A program made the position numbers and the translations under genes. Below, piece by piece: positions 1-7,801 of a stretch of 8,370 bases of DNA. The notes under the pieces are model-generated. The model was not told the origin of the DNA. It saw only the letters and a program-made list of their open reading frames with translations, and did no database searches. Within the stretch, counting starts at the first letter, position 1, and each line of letters starts with the position of its first letter. The stretch lies in contig JALREG010000336.1 of assembly GCA_023253905.1 (NCBI GenBank), forward strand, positions 1-8,370, written 5' to 3'. Source of the DNA: Burkholderiaceae bacterium (GTDB lineage Bacteria; Pseudomonadota; Gammaproteobacteria; Burkholderiales; Burkholderiaceae).

Positions 1-1
1 G

Positions 2-313
2 GGCTGGGAAGGCCGCTTCTACGAGGACTTCGAGATCGGCGACGTGTACCGCAGCCGCATGGGGCGCACGATCTCCGAGGTCGACAACACGTGGTTCACG
101 AACCTCACGATGAACACGAACCAGTCGCACTTCAACGCGCCGTTCGCCGAGGCCTCGCCGTTCGGCAAGATCCTCGTCAACTCGGCCTTCACGATCGCGC
201 TCGTCACGGGCCTGTCGATCACCCGCGCGGAACCCCACCCCCAGTTGAGCGGACACTGTCCAACCTGTGTGTCGACAGTGACGACCGCTCCTCCCAGCCC
301 GGACGCGGGTTAA
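2..313 (+). pseudogene. MaoC-family acyl-CoA hydratase fragment, 5' cut by window edge and 3' end disrupted
   Basis: The frame opens before the window and reads from residue G-W-E-G-R-F-Y-E-D-F. Residues 1-74 resemble MaoC/hot-dog enoyl-CoA or mesaconyl-CoA hydratases: FEIGDVY, GRTISEVDNTWFT, the LTMNTNQSHFN helix and GKILVNSAFT before LVTGLS. That helix carries the conserved Asn/His region that polarises the thioester substrate in this family. After LSIT (about position 223) the similarity stops. Family members continue for roughly 70-80 residues (a second hot-dog strand set), but here 29 unrelated residues, rich in Pro, Thr and Ser, lead to a TAA at 311-313 that overlaps the clpA stop. Of the first 74 codons only one ends in A or T, and seven of eight Thr codons are ACG. 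The first 28 clpA codons include seven ending in A/T. I infer a truncated gene, either a real rearrangement or an assembly chimera. The protein would probably not fold. Confidence 0.75.
224..309. other. Junction segment between MaoC fragment and clpA stop, with inverted repeats
   Basis: This 86-base stretch belongs to neither recognisable gene. It holds a GGACA-C-TGTCC inverted repeat (251-261). It also holds a 7-base inverted pair, CACTGTC (254-260) and GACAGTG (274-280), with a 13-base loop. The second pair could form a weak hairpin about 30 bases downstream of the clpA stop on the - strand, but no U-run follows it. A remnant of an insertion-sequence end is possible, but I cannot name one. 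Confidence 0.4.
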
Positions 314-2691
314 ACCGTGGCGGTTTCCGCCGGTTCGGCCGACTCGCCGTCGCGCCGCTCATCGGTCGACACACCCGCGGAACGCCCGCCCGATGCACCG
401 CCCGCAGCCGGTCCGGTGGCGTTGGCAGACTCACCGAAGGTGAGCACCACCTCACCGGCATCGTCGAGGTCGACCGTGACACGGCCGCCGCCCACCAGCC
501 GACCAAACAGGAGTTCGTCGGCAAGCGCTTTGCGGATGGTGTCCTGGATCAGGCGCTGCATGGGGCGCGCACCCATCAGCGGATCGAAGCCCTTCTTCGA
601 AAGATGTTTGCGCAACGGATCGGTGAACACCGCATCGACCTTCTTCTCGTGCAGCTGTTCTTCGAGCTGAATGAGGAATTTGTCGACCACGCGCAGGATG
701 ATGTCTTCATCCAGCGCACGGAAGCTGATGATGGAATCCAGCCGGTTACGGAATTCGGGCGTGAAGAGACGCTTGATCTCGACCATCTCATCGCCAGCCT
801 GACGGCTATCAGAGAAACCGATGGAACGGCGTTGCAGATCGGCCGCGCCCGCGTTGGTGGTCATGATGATGATGACGTTCCGGAAGTCGGCCTTGCGCCC
901 GTTGTTATCGGTGAGCGTGCCGTGGTCCATCACCTGCAACAGGATGTTGTAGACGTCGGGATGCGCTTTCTCGATCTCATCGAGGAGCAGCACAGAATGC
1001 GGCTTCTTCGCAATGGCTTCGGTGAGCAGCCCGCCCTGATCGAAACCGACGTAACCCGGTGGCGCACCGATGAGGCGTGATACTGCGTGGCGCTCCATGT
1101 ATTCGGACATGTCGAAGCGGATCAGTTCGATGCCGAGAATGAACGCGAGCTGCTTGGCGACCTCGGTTTTGCCGACGCCGGTCGGCCCCGAGAACAGAAA
1201 CGCGCCGATGGGCTTGTCGGGCTTGCCGAGGCCAGAGCGCGCCATTTTGATCGCCGACCCCAGGGCGTCGATGGCCGGGTCCTGGCCAAACACCGTGGCC
1301 TTCAGATCGCGATCAAGGGTTTGCAGGCGGCTGCGATCATCAGACGACACCGAAGCGGGTGGAATACGCGCAATCTTCGCCACGATATCTTCAATCTCGC
1401 CCTTACCAATGACCTTTTTCTGGCGCGACTTGGGCAGGATGCGTTGCGCGGCTCCCGCCTCGTCGATCACGTCGATTGCTTTGTCTGGGAGGTGCCTGTC
1501 GTTGATGTATTTCGCCGCCAGCTCAGCCGCCGCCGACAGCGCCGACGACGAGTAGCGTACCCCGTGGTGTTCTTCGAAGCGCGACTTGAGCCCGCGGAGA
1601 ATCTGGACGGTTTGTTCGACCGACGGCTCGTTCACGTCGATTTTCTGGAAACGCCGTGACAGCGCATGATCTTTCTCGAAGATGCCGCGGTACTCGGTGT
1701 AGGTGGTGGCACCAATGCACTTCAATTGCCCCGAGGACAGCGCAGGCTTGAGCAGATTCGATGCATCGAGTGTGCCGCCCGAGGCCGCGCCCGCGCCGAT
1801 CAGCGTATGGATTTCATCGATAAACAGCACCGAACCCGCGGTCTGTTTGAGCTGTTTGAGCACCGCTTTCAGTCGCTGTTCGAAGTCGCCGCGGTATTTG
1901 GTGCCGGCAAGCAGCGCCCCCATGTCGAGCGCATAAACTGTGGCATCGGACAGGATCTCAGGCACCTCGCCCTGCGTGATGCGCCAGGCAAGCCCCTCGG
2001 CAATGGCGGTCTTGCCGACGCCCGCCTCGCCCACCAGGAGCGGGTTGTTTTTGCGCCGACGGCAAAGCACCTGGATCACCCGCTCTACTTCATGTTCTCG
2101 GCCGATGAGCGGATCGATTCGACCCTCGCGTGCGGCGGCGTTGAGGTTTTGGGTGTACTGCTCGAGCGCCCCCGCCTGTTGCGAACTCTGCCCGCCCTGC
2201 GCCTCGTCCTGCTGCTCGGGCGACTCTTCCTTGCTGCTTTCCTTGGGCTGGGGCGATTTGGTGATGCCATGCGAAATGAAGTTCACCACATCGAGCCGGG
2301 TGATGCCCTGCTGATGCAGGTAGTAGACCGCGTGCGAATCTTTTTCGCCAAAAATTGCGACCAGAACATTGGCGCCCGTGACCTCCTTCTTGCCGTTGGA
2401 GGTGGACTGCACGTGCATGATGGCCCGCTGAATGACGCGCTGAAAACCGAGCGTGGGCTGCGTGTCGATGTCTTCGGTGCCCGGCACGATCGGCGTGTTC
2501 TCCTTGATGAAGCCGGAGAGGTTGCGGCGCAGATCCTCGATATTGGCCGCGCAGGCGCGCAGCACCTCCGCCGCCGACGGATTGTCGAGCAGCGCAAGCA
2601 GCAGGTGCTCGACGGTGATGAATTCATGTCGCTGCTGCCTCGCCTCGACAAAGGCCATGTGCAGACTGACTTCGAGTTCCTGGGCGATCAT
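310..2691 (-). CDS. clpA: ATP-dependent Clp protease ATP-binding subunit ClpA
   Basis: This is the AAA+ unfoldase of the ClpAP protease: a cytoplasmic hexamer that unfolds substrates and threads them into ClpP. From ATG 2691 it is 793 residues. The ClpN double-repeat domain spans about 1-142. A Gln/Glu/Ser-rich linker (about 145-178) follows. D1 has Walker A GEAGVGKT (221-228) and Walker B VLFIDE (288-293). D2 has Walker A GPTGVGKT (502-509) and Walker B VLLLDE (567-572). The ClpP-docking loop is IGF (624-626) where E. coli ClpA has IGL; IGF is the ClpX form, so ClpP binding should be kept. The start is set by GGAGGA just upstream and by [10 protein letters not shown], the usual family N-terminus; an in-frame extension to 2793 would overlap clpS and is rejected. 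The protein exceeds E. coli ClpA (758) mainly through the linker and a low-complexity Gly/Ala/Ser then Glu-rich tail (about 754-793). It is translationally coupled to clpS. Confidence 0.98.
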   Translation of the reverse strand: MIAQELEVSLHMAFVEARQQRHEFITVEHLLLALLDNPSAAEVLRACAANIEDLRRNLSGFIKENTPIVPGTEDIDTQPTLGFQRVIQRAIMHVQSTSNGKKEVTGANVLVAIFGEKDSHAVYYLHQQGITRLDVVNFISHGITKSPQPKESSKEESPEQQDEAQGGQSSQQAGALEQYTQNLNAAAREGRIDPLIGREHEVERVIQVLCRRRKNNPLLVGEAGVGKTAIAEGLAWRITQGEVPEILSDATVYALDMGALLAGTKYRGDFEQRLKAVLKQLKQTAGSVLFIDEIHTLIGAGAASGGTLDASNLLKPALSSGQLKCIGATTYTEYRGIFEKDHALSRRFQKIDVNEPSVEQTVQILRGLKSRFEEHHGVRYSSSALSAAAELAAKYINDRHLPDKAIDVIDEAGAAQRILPKSRQKKVIGKGEIEDIVAKIARIPPASVSSDDRSRLQTLDRDLKATVFGQDPAIDALGSAIKMARSGLGKPDKPIGAFLFSGPTGVGKTEVAKQLAFILGIELIRFDMSEYMERHAVSRLIGAPPGYVGFDQGGLLTEAIAKKPHSVLLLDEIEKAHPDVYNILLQVMDHGTLTDNNGRKADFRNVIIIMTTNAGAADLQRRSIGFSDSRQAGDEMVEIKRLFTPEFRNRLDSIISFRALDEDIILRVVDKFLIQLEEQLHEKKVDAVFTDPLRKHLSKKGFDPLMGARPMQRLIQDTIRKALADELLFGRLVGGGRVTVDLDDAGEVVLTFGESANATGPAAGGASGGRSAGVSTDERRDGESAEPAETATV

Positions 2692-2996
2692 GCTTCCTCC
2701 ATCACGCACTGCAGCGGGTGCTGGTGCTGGCGCGAAAAACTGCTGACTTGTTCGACCTTGGTGGCCGCCAGGTCGCGCGGATACACCCCGCACACACCTC
2801 GGCCCTCACGGTGCACGGCAAACATCACCTGCGTTGCGTTTTCGCGGGTCATGCTGAAAAACTTCTGCAGCACGATCACGACAAACTCCATCGGAGTGTA
2901 GTCGTCATTGAGCAGCACCACCTGATACATCGGGGGCGGCGCAACGCGCGACTCGCGTTGTTCGACAACGGTGGAGGGATCATGACGGGTCGCCAT
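2688..2996 (-). CDS. clpS: ATP-dependent Clp protease adaptor ClpS
   Basis: ClpS is the N-degron adaptor. It binds bulky N-terminal residues of substrates, docks on the ClpA N-domain and changes ClpAP substrate choice. The 102-residue product has a flexible N-terminus (about 1-22) and then the core beginning [19 protein letters not shown]. Pocket residues known from E. coli ClpS are present with a constant offset of -4: N30, D31, D32, T34, P35, M36 and H62. [16 protein letters not shown] is also typical. Its TGA (2690-2688) overlaps the clpA ATG as ATGA, so the two genes form an operon. I prefer ATG 2996 (MATRHDP) over a GTG two codons earlier. Neither start has a Shine-Dalgarno sequence, and a -10-like hexamer sits at exactly the spacing that would put the transcript start on this ATG. 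Confidence 0.97.
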   Translation of the reverse strand: MATRHDPSTVVEQRESRVAPPPMYQVVLLNDDYTPMEFVVIVLQKFFSMTRENATQVMFAVHREGRGVCGVYPRDLAATKVEQVSSFSRQHQHPLQCVMEEA

Positions 2997-3002
2997 CACC
3001 AC

Positions 3003-3032
3003 ATTCTAGCGAGTCGTCGTGGTGCTGCAACA
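3003..3032 (-). promoter_or_regulatory. Candidate clpS-clpA promoter implying a leaderless transcript
   Basis: On the - strand a -10 hexamer TAGAAT (3008-3003, five of six matches to TATAAT) lies six bases before the clpS ATG. With canonical geometry, transcription would start at the A of the ATG. A weak -35 TTGCAG lies 16 bases upstream. The -10 and its spacing are seen directly; promoter activity is inferred. Confidence 0.4.
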
Positions 3033-3104
3033 ACGGCCTTCCTCGCCACGCGGGTGGCGGCGCGTTTCAAACACCCGTCGGCATGGTCCGGTCGGCAATA
3101 ACCC

Positions 3105-3133
3105 TTGACGACACCGGACAACTGTAAAAGAAT
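3105..3133 (+). promoter_or_regulatory. Predicted sigma70 promoter of the cold-shock gene
   Basis: TTGACG (3105-3110, five of six) is followed by a 17-base spacer and AAGAAT (3128-3133, four of six). Transcription would start near 3140, about 218 bases before the cold-shock ATG. The promoter faces away from clpS. Confidence 0.5.
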
Positions 3134-3139
3134 CCGCAT

Positions 3140-3357
3140 GCTCCGTAGGGACACTAAAAGATCCCTGGTAGCACCGGTGTCTCCAGGCCGCAGGCAAGCG
3201 GGTGGCAAGGCGGGCGCCGGGAGCGGGCGTTGCCTACCGGCGGCGCAGGGCGAGGGAGTTGGTCGGATCTTGACGCGAAGGCCCCGAGTTCATCGGGCAT
3301 GACCTCGTTGCTGGGTTCCTGGCCGACCTGGGAACACATTTCATTGAAGGCCTCGAT
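3140..3357 (+). promoter_or_regulatory. Long GC-rich 5' leader of the cold-shock mRNA
   Basis: About 218 bases lie between the predicted start and the coding region, with no convincing gene. The first half is G-rich and can pair with itself: GGCAA near 3203-3207 faces TTGCC near 3229-3233. Close to the gene is GAAGG (3346-3350), a good ribosome-binding site seven bases before the ATG. Known cspA-type mRNAs have leaders of about 150 bases or more that act as RNA thermosensors; a similar role here is inferred from length and position. Confidence 0.4.
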
Positions 3358-3561
3358 ATGGCAACGGGTACTGTCAAGTGGTTCAACGACGCTAAAGGTT
3401 TCGGCTTCATCACCCCGGACGACGGTGGTGAGGATCTGTTCGCGCACTTCAGCGCGATCCAGATGGCCGGGTTCAAAAGCCTGAAGGAAGGTCAGAAAGT
3501 TCAGTTCGATGTCGTGCAAGGGCCGAAAGGCAAGCAGGCGTCGAACATTCAGGGCGCCTGA
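3358..3561 (+). CDS. CspA-family cold-shock protein
   Basis: A single cold-shock domain of 67 residues, the normal length of the family, forming a five-strand OB-fold that binds single-stranded RNA and DNA and melts mRNA structure. It starts [23 protein letters not shown]1 is KGFGFI (13-18) and RNP2 is LFAHF (27-31), where many members have VFVHF. The aromatic binding residues W8, F15, F17, F28 and F31 are present. The C-terminal half, with GQKVQFDV (45-52) and KGKQASNI (57-64), is also typical. A GAAGG ribosome-binding site lies seven bases upstream of the ATG. The gene is divergent from clpS-clpA and convergent with icd. Paralogues are usual in these bacteria, so I give no letter-specific name (cspA, cspD and so on). 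Whether it is cold-inducible cannot be read from the protein; the long leader is suggestive. Confidence 0.97.
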   Translation: MATGTVKWFNDAKGFGFITPDDGGEDLFAHFSAIQMAGFKSLKEGQKVQFDVVQGPKGKQASNIQGA

Positions 3562-3568
3562 TCTGAGG

Positions 3569-3600
3569 CCACATCCAACTCCCCAGGGGGTTGGATGTGG
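3569..3600. terminator. Hairpin after the cold-shock gene, possible terminator
   Basis: An 11-base perfect inverted repeat, CCACATCCAAC (3569-3579) and GTTGGATGTGG (3590-3600), starts eight bases after the cold-shock stop codon. The inner CCCC-A-GGGG can add pairs. No U-run follows on the + strand, so it may act as a barrier or mRNA 3'-end stabiliser rather than a classical intrinsic terminator. Confidence 0.6.
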
Positions 3601-3613
3601 TGTCGGCGATGCA

Positions 3614-3637
3614 GGCCGGCGCATAGACGCGCCGGCC
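3614..3637. terminator. Second hairpin in the cspA-like/icd convergent spacer
   Basis: A 9-base perfect stem, GGCCGGCGC (3614-3622) with GCGCCGGCC (3629-3637), and a 6-base loop ATAGAC. It is all G/C in the stem and lacks a U-run on either side. It could stop or stabilise transcripts arriving from either gene. Confidence 0.5.
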
Positions 3638-3643
3638 GACGAA

Positions 3644-3662
3644 CGGAGCCCGACGGGCTCCG
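3644..3662. terminator. Third hairpin, just downstream of icd
   Basis: An 8-base stem, CGGAGCCC (3644-3651) with GGGCTCCG (3655-3662), and a 3-base loop. It lies 13 bases beyond the icd stop on the - strand, so it is the first hairpin the icd transcript would meet. No U-tract follows. Confidence 0.5.
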
Positions 3663-3675
3663 CTGCGATAACCGA

Positions 3676-4929
<1,254 letters not shown>

Positions 4930-4966
4930 GACTAGGGATCCTTCCTGAAACGGCATCTGAGTTCTT

Positions 4967-5536
4967 ATGGGCGTTCAACTTTCAAGCGCGGCGCGAATTA
5001 TGCCGCAAGCACCTGCGGTGCGGTTAACCGGCGCAAACCGCGCGTTCCGGCTGTTTGCGCGGACACGAAAAGTGTTCCGGCTGCTGGCTCGCGTACTGGC
5101 TGCCGCGCTGCTTTGTGTATCGGTCAGCGTTGGCGCGCAGTCGCCAGGGGTACCGCAGCAGGGCTTGCCGCGCACCGAACTTACCGCTGGCATGCATCGC
5201 ATCACGGCCGAGGTGGCAGCCGATCACGCAAGCCGCGCCACCGGGCTTATGCACCGGCGTTCGCTCGCCCCCAACCACGGAATGCTGTTCGTGTTTCAGG
5301 AAAAATCACCGCAGTGCTTCTGGATGCGGAATACGCTCATTCCACTTTCCATTGCATTCCTCGATGACGACGGCCGGATCGTCAACATCGAAGACATGGC
5401 ACCGATGACCGAAAACAGCCATTGCTCGCGGGAACCGGTGCGATTTGCACTGGAAATGGAACAAGGCTGGTTCCAGCGGCGAGGCGTGAGCGCAGGCGAC
5501 CGGCTGGGCGGTCGTGAGGTGTTCAAGCCGCGCTGA
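4967..5536 (+). CDS. Exported DUF192-family protein
   Basis: Function is unknown; DUF192 proteins are small beta-rich, usually exported proteins. As called it has 189 residues. A basic stretch followed by a hydrophobic core (about 35-57, [19 protein letters not shown]) looks like a Sec signal peptide. A Cys lies in the core but Leu precedes it, so there is no lipobox. The mature part (about 68-189) carries the family signature: EVA...R..GLMHR (82-97), GMLFVF (105-110), [17 protein letters not shown] (117-133), a VNIEDM strand, PVRFALEME and GD near the end. The start is uncertain: ATG 4967 and ATG 5000 both lack a clear Shine-Dalgarno sequence, and a late GTG near 5072 would give a shorter, more normal signal peptide. 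It is divergent from icd with a 37-base gap and convergent with sodB. Domain assignment is firm; N-terminus is not. Confidence 0.9.
   Translation: MGVQLSSAARIMPQAPAVRLTGANRAFRLFARTRKVFRLLARVLAAALLCVSVSVGAQSPGVPQQGLPRTELTAGMHRITAEVAADHASRATGLMHRRSLAPNHGMLFVFQEKSPQCFWMRNTLIPLSIAFLDDDGRIVNIEDMAPMTENSHCSREPVRFALEMEQGWFQRRGVSAGDRLGGREVFKPR
4997..5002 (-). promoter_or_regulatory. Possible -10 element for icd
   Basis: CATAAT on the - strand (five of six to TATAAT) lies 67 bases upstream of the icd ATG. No good -35 is seen at 16-18 bases; TTAACC is 19 bases away. It sits inside the start region of the divergent DUF192 gene. Confidence 0.25.
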
Positions 5537-5551
5537 CGCGAGACGCGGCTT
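5525..5551 (+). terminator. Hairpin at the DUF192 stop, weak terminator candidate
   Basis: AAGCCGCG (5525-5532) pairs perfectly with CGCGGCTT (5544-5551) around an 11-base loop that contains the stop codon. Only two U residues follow, so strong intrinsic termination is doubtful. Confidence 0.35.
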
Positions 5552-5560
5552 CGCAGCGCA

Positions 5561-5592
5561 GAAAAGACACGGGCCGGCATCAAGCCGACCCG
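5561..5592 (-). terminator. Rho-independent terminator of sodB
   Basis: On the - strand a 9-base stem (CGGGTCGGC with GCCGGCCCG, one G-U pair, 5-base loop) lies 22 bases beyond the sodB stop and runs into TGTCTTTTC, a U-rich tail. On the + strand the same stem has an A-C mismatch and an A-rich 5' flank, so it fits best as the sodB terminator and may act weakly for DUF192. Confidence 0.75.
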
Positions 5593-5614
5593 TTCCGCAG
5601 AATCAGGCCCAGTA

Positions 5615-6196
5615 TCAGCCGAAATTGCGCGCTGCGAATTCCCAGTTCACCAGGCTGTTGAGGAAGGTTTCAACAAACTTGGGGCGGGCGTTCCGGTAGT
5701 CGACATAGTAGGCGTGCTCCCACACATCAACGGTGAGAAGCGGCGTGTCGCCCGTGGTGATCGGGGTCGCGGCATTGCTGGTATTTACGATGTCGACTGA
5801 ACCGTCGGCCTTCTTCACCAGCCAGGTCCAGCCCGAACCAAAGTTACCCACGGCGCTCTTTGCAAAGGCTTCCTTGAAGGCAGCATAGGAACCCCACTTG
5901 GCGCTGATGGCGGCTGCGAGCGCGCCCGTGGGCTCGCCGCCGCCGGCCGGTTTCATGCAGTTCCAGAAGAAGGTGTGGTTCCAGACCTGGGCAGCGTTGT
6001 TGAACACCCCGCCGCTCGACTTACGGACGATGTCAACCAGACCCATGGACTCGAATTCGGTGCCCTTGATCAGGTTGTTCAGATTGGTGACGTAGGCCTG
6101 ATGATGCTTGCCATGGTGATACTCGAAGGTTTCCTTCGACATATGCGGGGCAAGCGCGTCCGGGGCGTACGGCAGGGCGGGCAGCGTGTGTTCCAT
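5615..6196 (-). CDS. sodB: Superoxide dismutase [Fe], SodB
   Basis: Converts superoxide to hydrogen peroxide and oxygen in the cytoplasm. The protein has 193 residues, matching E. coli SodB (193). Metal ligands fall at the expected positions: H27, H74, D157 and H161 (in DVWEHAYY). The second-shell Gln70 in [10 protein letters not shown] is the position that marks iron-type rather than manganese-type enzymes. The N-terminal helical hairpin (about 1-85) includes [15 protein letters not shown], and the C-terminal alpha/beta domain includes FGSGWTWLV. The near-C-terminal [10 protein letters not shown] has one residue more than FW-LVNWEF of E. coli. The start [10 protein letters not shown] at 6196 is favoured over an ATG three codons upstream: GAGGA lies eight bases before 6196 but touches the upstream ATG. 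It has its own promoter and terminator, so it is probably monocistronic, although xseA lies upstream in the same direction. Confidence 0.98.
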   Translation of the reverse strand: MEHTLPALPYAPDALAPHMSKETFEYHHGKHHQAYVTNLNNLIKGTEFESMGLVDIVRKSSGGVFNNAAQVWNHTFFWNCMKPAGGGEPTGALAAAISAKWGSYAAFKEAFAKSAVGNFGSGWTWLVKKADGSVDIVNTSNAATPITTGDTPLLTVDVWEHAYYVDYRNARPKFVETFLNSLVNWEFAARNFG

Positions 6197-6250
6197 CTTG
6201 GTCATCCTCGTGACGTTGGGTGGCGAAATCGCCGGAGATTCGGGTCGCGG

Positions 6251-6279
6251 ATTTTAGGCACAAAGTGCGCGCCCCTCAA
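6251..6279 (-). promoter_or_regulatory. sigma70-type promoter of sodB
   Basis: On the - strand TTGAGG (6279-6274), a spacer of exactly 17 bases and TAAAAT (6256-6251, five of six) form a good promoter. Transcription would start near 6244, leaving a 5' leader of about 48 bases. The spacer contains GCAC-AAA-GTGC (6258-6268), a small inverted repeat where a regulator could bind; it does not look like a Fur box. Confidence 0.65.
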
Positions 6280-6302
6280 TGCGAACCGTATCGGCGCCCC
6301 GG

Positions 6303-7649
6303 TCAATCCGGCGGGCGGTCTGCCGAGTCGTCGTCCGCAAGCGGCTGCGCACGGGTCACCGTGGCCTCGATTGCGGCCCGCGCAAGGCGAATATGGAGCG
6401 CGGCGCCTTCGGTCAGTCCCTCGTCATCGCGCAGCACCCTGCCCTCACGGTCCTGCACGATCGCGTAGCCTCGCCCCAGGACCGCCAGCGGACTCACCAG
6501 CTGCAGCGCCTGCTGTTGCGCCCGCAACCGCTGATCGGCCGCATCCACCTGCCGCCGCGACGACTGAACCAGCCGGCCGCGCAGTGCATCGAGCCGGGTC
6601 CCGGCCGCCGCGACCGAGGGCGGCCGTAGACGGGCGTGAAGCCGGTCGGCCGCCGCATGCCTGCGCGCAAGGCCGTCGCGCGCAGCCGAGGTGAGACGGG
6701 ACTCAAGCAGCGCCAGCCTGTGCGCCCGCTCACGCCACTGCACCGAAGGCGGCCGCAGCCGCGCCATCGCGAGATCCAGACGCTGCGAAGCCCGTCCGAG
6801 CTCGCGATCAATGAGCCGGCCGGCGCGATCCAGCCAACCGTCGACCTCGGCAAGCAGCTCGATCCGCTCCACCGCCGCGAATTCAGCTGCCGCGGTGGGC
6901 GTGGGCGCACGCAGGTCGGCCACGAAATCGGCGATCGTGAAGTCAGTTTCATGGCCGACACCGCAAACCACCGGGATCGGCGAGGCAGCGATCGCCCGCG
7001 CGAGCGCCTCGTCGTTGAACGCCCACAGGTCTTCGATCGATCCGCCACCACGCACCAGCAGCAGCACATCGCACTCGCGCCGCGCAACCGCCTGCGAGAG
7101 TGCGCGACCAAGCTGCTCAGGCGCATCGGCCCCCTGCACAGGAGCGGGATAGAGCACCACGCGCACATGCGGAGCGCGGCGCGCGAGCGCAGTCAGCACA
7201 TCGCGTAGCGCCGCCGCCTGCGGCGAGGTCACGATGCCGATACAGTCGGGACGCCGGGGCAGCGCCCGCTTCCGTTCAGGATCAAAAAGCCCCTCGGCGC
7301 CCAACCGCGCCTTCAGTTCGAGAAACTGCCGATGCAGATCGCCGCTACCGGCGCGTCGCATGGCCTCGACATTGAGCTGAAAATCGCCGCGCGCCTCGTA
7401 GAGCGTGACCAGTGCCCGGACCTCGACTCGGTCGCCCTCGCGCGGCGCGAACCCCACCGCCTGCGCGCGGCCTCGGAACATCACAGCCCGAACCTGGGCC
7501 CCCGCATCTTTGAGGGTGAAATACCAGTGGCCGCTCGCGGCGCGGGTCAGATTGGAAATTTCGCCGCCAACCCAGACCAGCGGGAGACTGCGTTCAAGCA
7601 AGCCGCTCACGGTGCGGTTCAGCTGGGAAACTGTGAGGATTTCCCGCAT
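6303..7649 (-). CDS. xseA: Exodeoxyribonuclease VII large subunit
   Basis: The large subunit of ExoVII, which with several XseB subunits degrades single-stranded DNA from both ends without needing metal. The protein has 448 residues (E. coli 456). An N-terminal OB-fold (about 1-100) includes VWVGGEISNL and SGHWYFTLKD. The catalytic domain has GIVTSPQAAALRDVL (about 138-152), DVLLLVRGGGSIEDLW (194-209) and the signature GHETDFTIADFVADLRAPTP (232-251) with D236 and D241. A long helical region (about 260-390) with repeated RLRPPSV segments matches the coiled-coil arm that binds XseB. The C-terminal LVSPLAVLGRGYAIV is also typical. The start at ATG 7649 (MREILTVSQLN) fits the family N-terminus and has AGGA three bases upstream. 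An in-frame GTG at 7712 would add 21 non-conserved residues and overlap a DnaA-box-like site. xseB is not in the window. Confidence 0.97.
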   Translation of the reverse strand: MREILTVSQLNRTVSGLLERSLPLVWVGGEISNLTRAASGHWYFTLKDAGAQVRAVMFRGRAQAVGFAPREGDRVEVRALVTLYEARGDFQLNVEAMRRAGSGDLHRQFLELKARLGAEGLFDPERKRALPRRPDCIGIVTSPQAAALRDVLTALARRAPHVRVVLYPAPVQGADAPEQLGRALSQAVARRECDVLLLVRGGGSIEDLWAFNDEALARAIAASPIPVVCGVGHETDFTIADFVADLRAPTPTAAAEFAAVERIELLAEVDGWLDRAGRLIDRELGRASQRLDLAMARLRPPSVQWRERAHRLALLESRLTSAARDGLARRHAAADRLHARLRPPSVAAAGTRLDALRGRLVQSSRRQVDAADQRLRAQQQALQLVSPLAVLGRGYAIVQDREGRVLRDDEGLTEGAALHIRLARAAIEATVTRAQPLADDDSADRPPD

Positions 7650-7704
7650 GAATCCTGGCTCGGACGGCGCAGATCGAGGCGTGACGGGGCCTGCGGAGGC
7701 AAAC

Positions 7705-7713
7705 CTATCCACA
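7705..7713 (+). promoter_or_regulatory. DnaA-box-like site, 8 of 9
   Basis: CTATCCACA differs from the TTATCCACA consensus only at the first base. It has the same orientation as the two boxes near lpxK. Confidence 0.4.
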
Positions 7714-7765
7714 AACCCTCGTCAGTACTGGATGTTGACCGTAACGCACGCCCGCCCTCGGAAGA

Positions 7766-7800
7766 GATTTTTAACTTATTGATTTATAATGATTTAATGA
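7766..7800. other. AT-rich island, unwinding-element-like
   Basis: Only 5 of 35 bases are G or C, inside DNA that is otherwise strongly GC-rich. TGATTTA occurs twice with a 10-base period (7780-7786 and 7790-7796), and GATTTTTAA opens the island. Such islands serve as duplex-unwinding elements at origins or as UP-elements and -10 regions of promoters. Confidence 0.5.
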
Positions 7801-7801
7801 C

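Noticed and set aside
91..1080. Long + strand open frame of 329 codons
   Set aside because: It lies antisense to clpA, whose frame matches ClpA along its whole length. The + strand product is Arg/His-rich with no recognisable domain, a typical GC-rich shadow.
2694..2793. Longer clpA starting at 2793
   Set aside because: The added residues overlap clpS, are not ClpA-like, and the GGAGGA site and ATGA overlap point to 2691.
1666..2901. Long + strand open frame of 411 codons
   Set aside because: Antisense to clpA and clpS and spanning their boundary; no motif, no ribosome-binding site.
3270..3298. Second TTGACG as an alternative cold-shock -35
   Set aside because: The hexamer 17 bases downstream is TCGGGC, not a usable -10, while the pair at 3105-3133 is better.
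3138..3302. Possible upstream open frame (54 codons) in the cold-shock leader
   Set aside because: Its ATG lies at the predicted transcription start itself and has no ribosome site, so it would be at best unreadable from this promoter.
3154..3624. 156-codon - strand frame across the cold-shock gene and its leader
   Set aside because: It is antisense to a full-length, motif-complete cold-shock gene and has low-complexity ends. An antisense protein here is not supported.
5975..6694. 239-codon + strand frame over sodB and xseA
   Set aside because: It crosses two well-supported - strand genes and the sodB promoter; composition is Arg/Pro/Ala-rich without a domain.
7650..7712. Longer xseA from GTG 7712
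   Set aside because: The extra 21 residues (Pro/Ser/Ala-rich) are not part of the family and the ATG at 7649 matches the conserved N-terminus.
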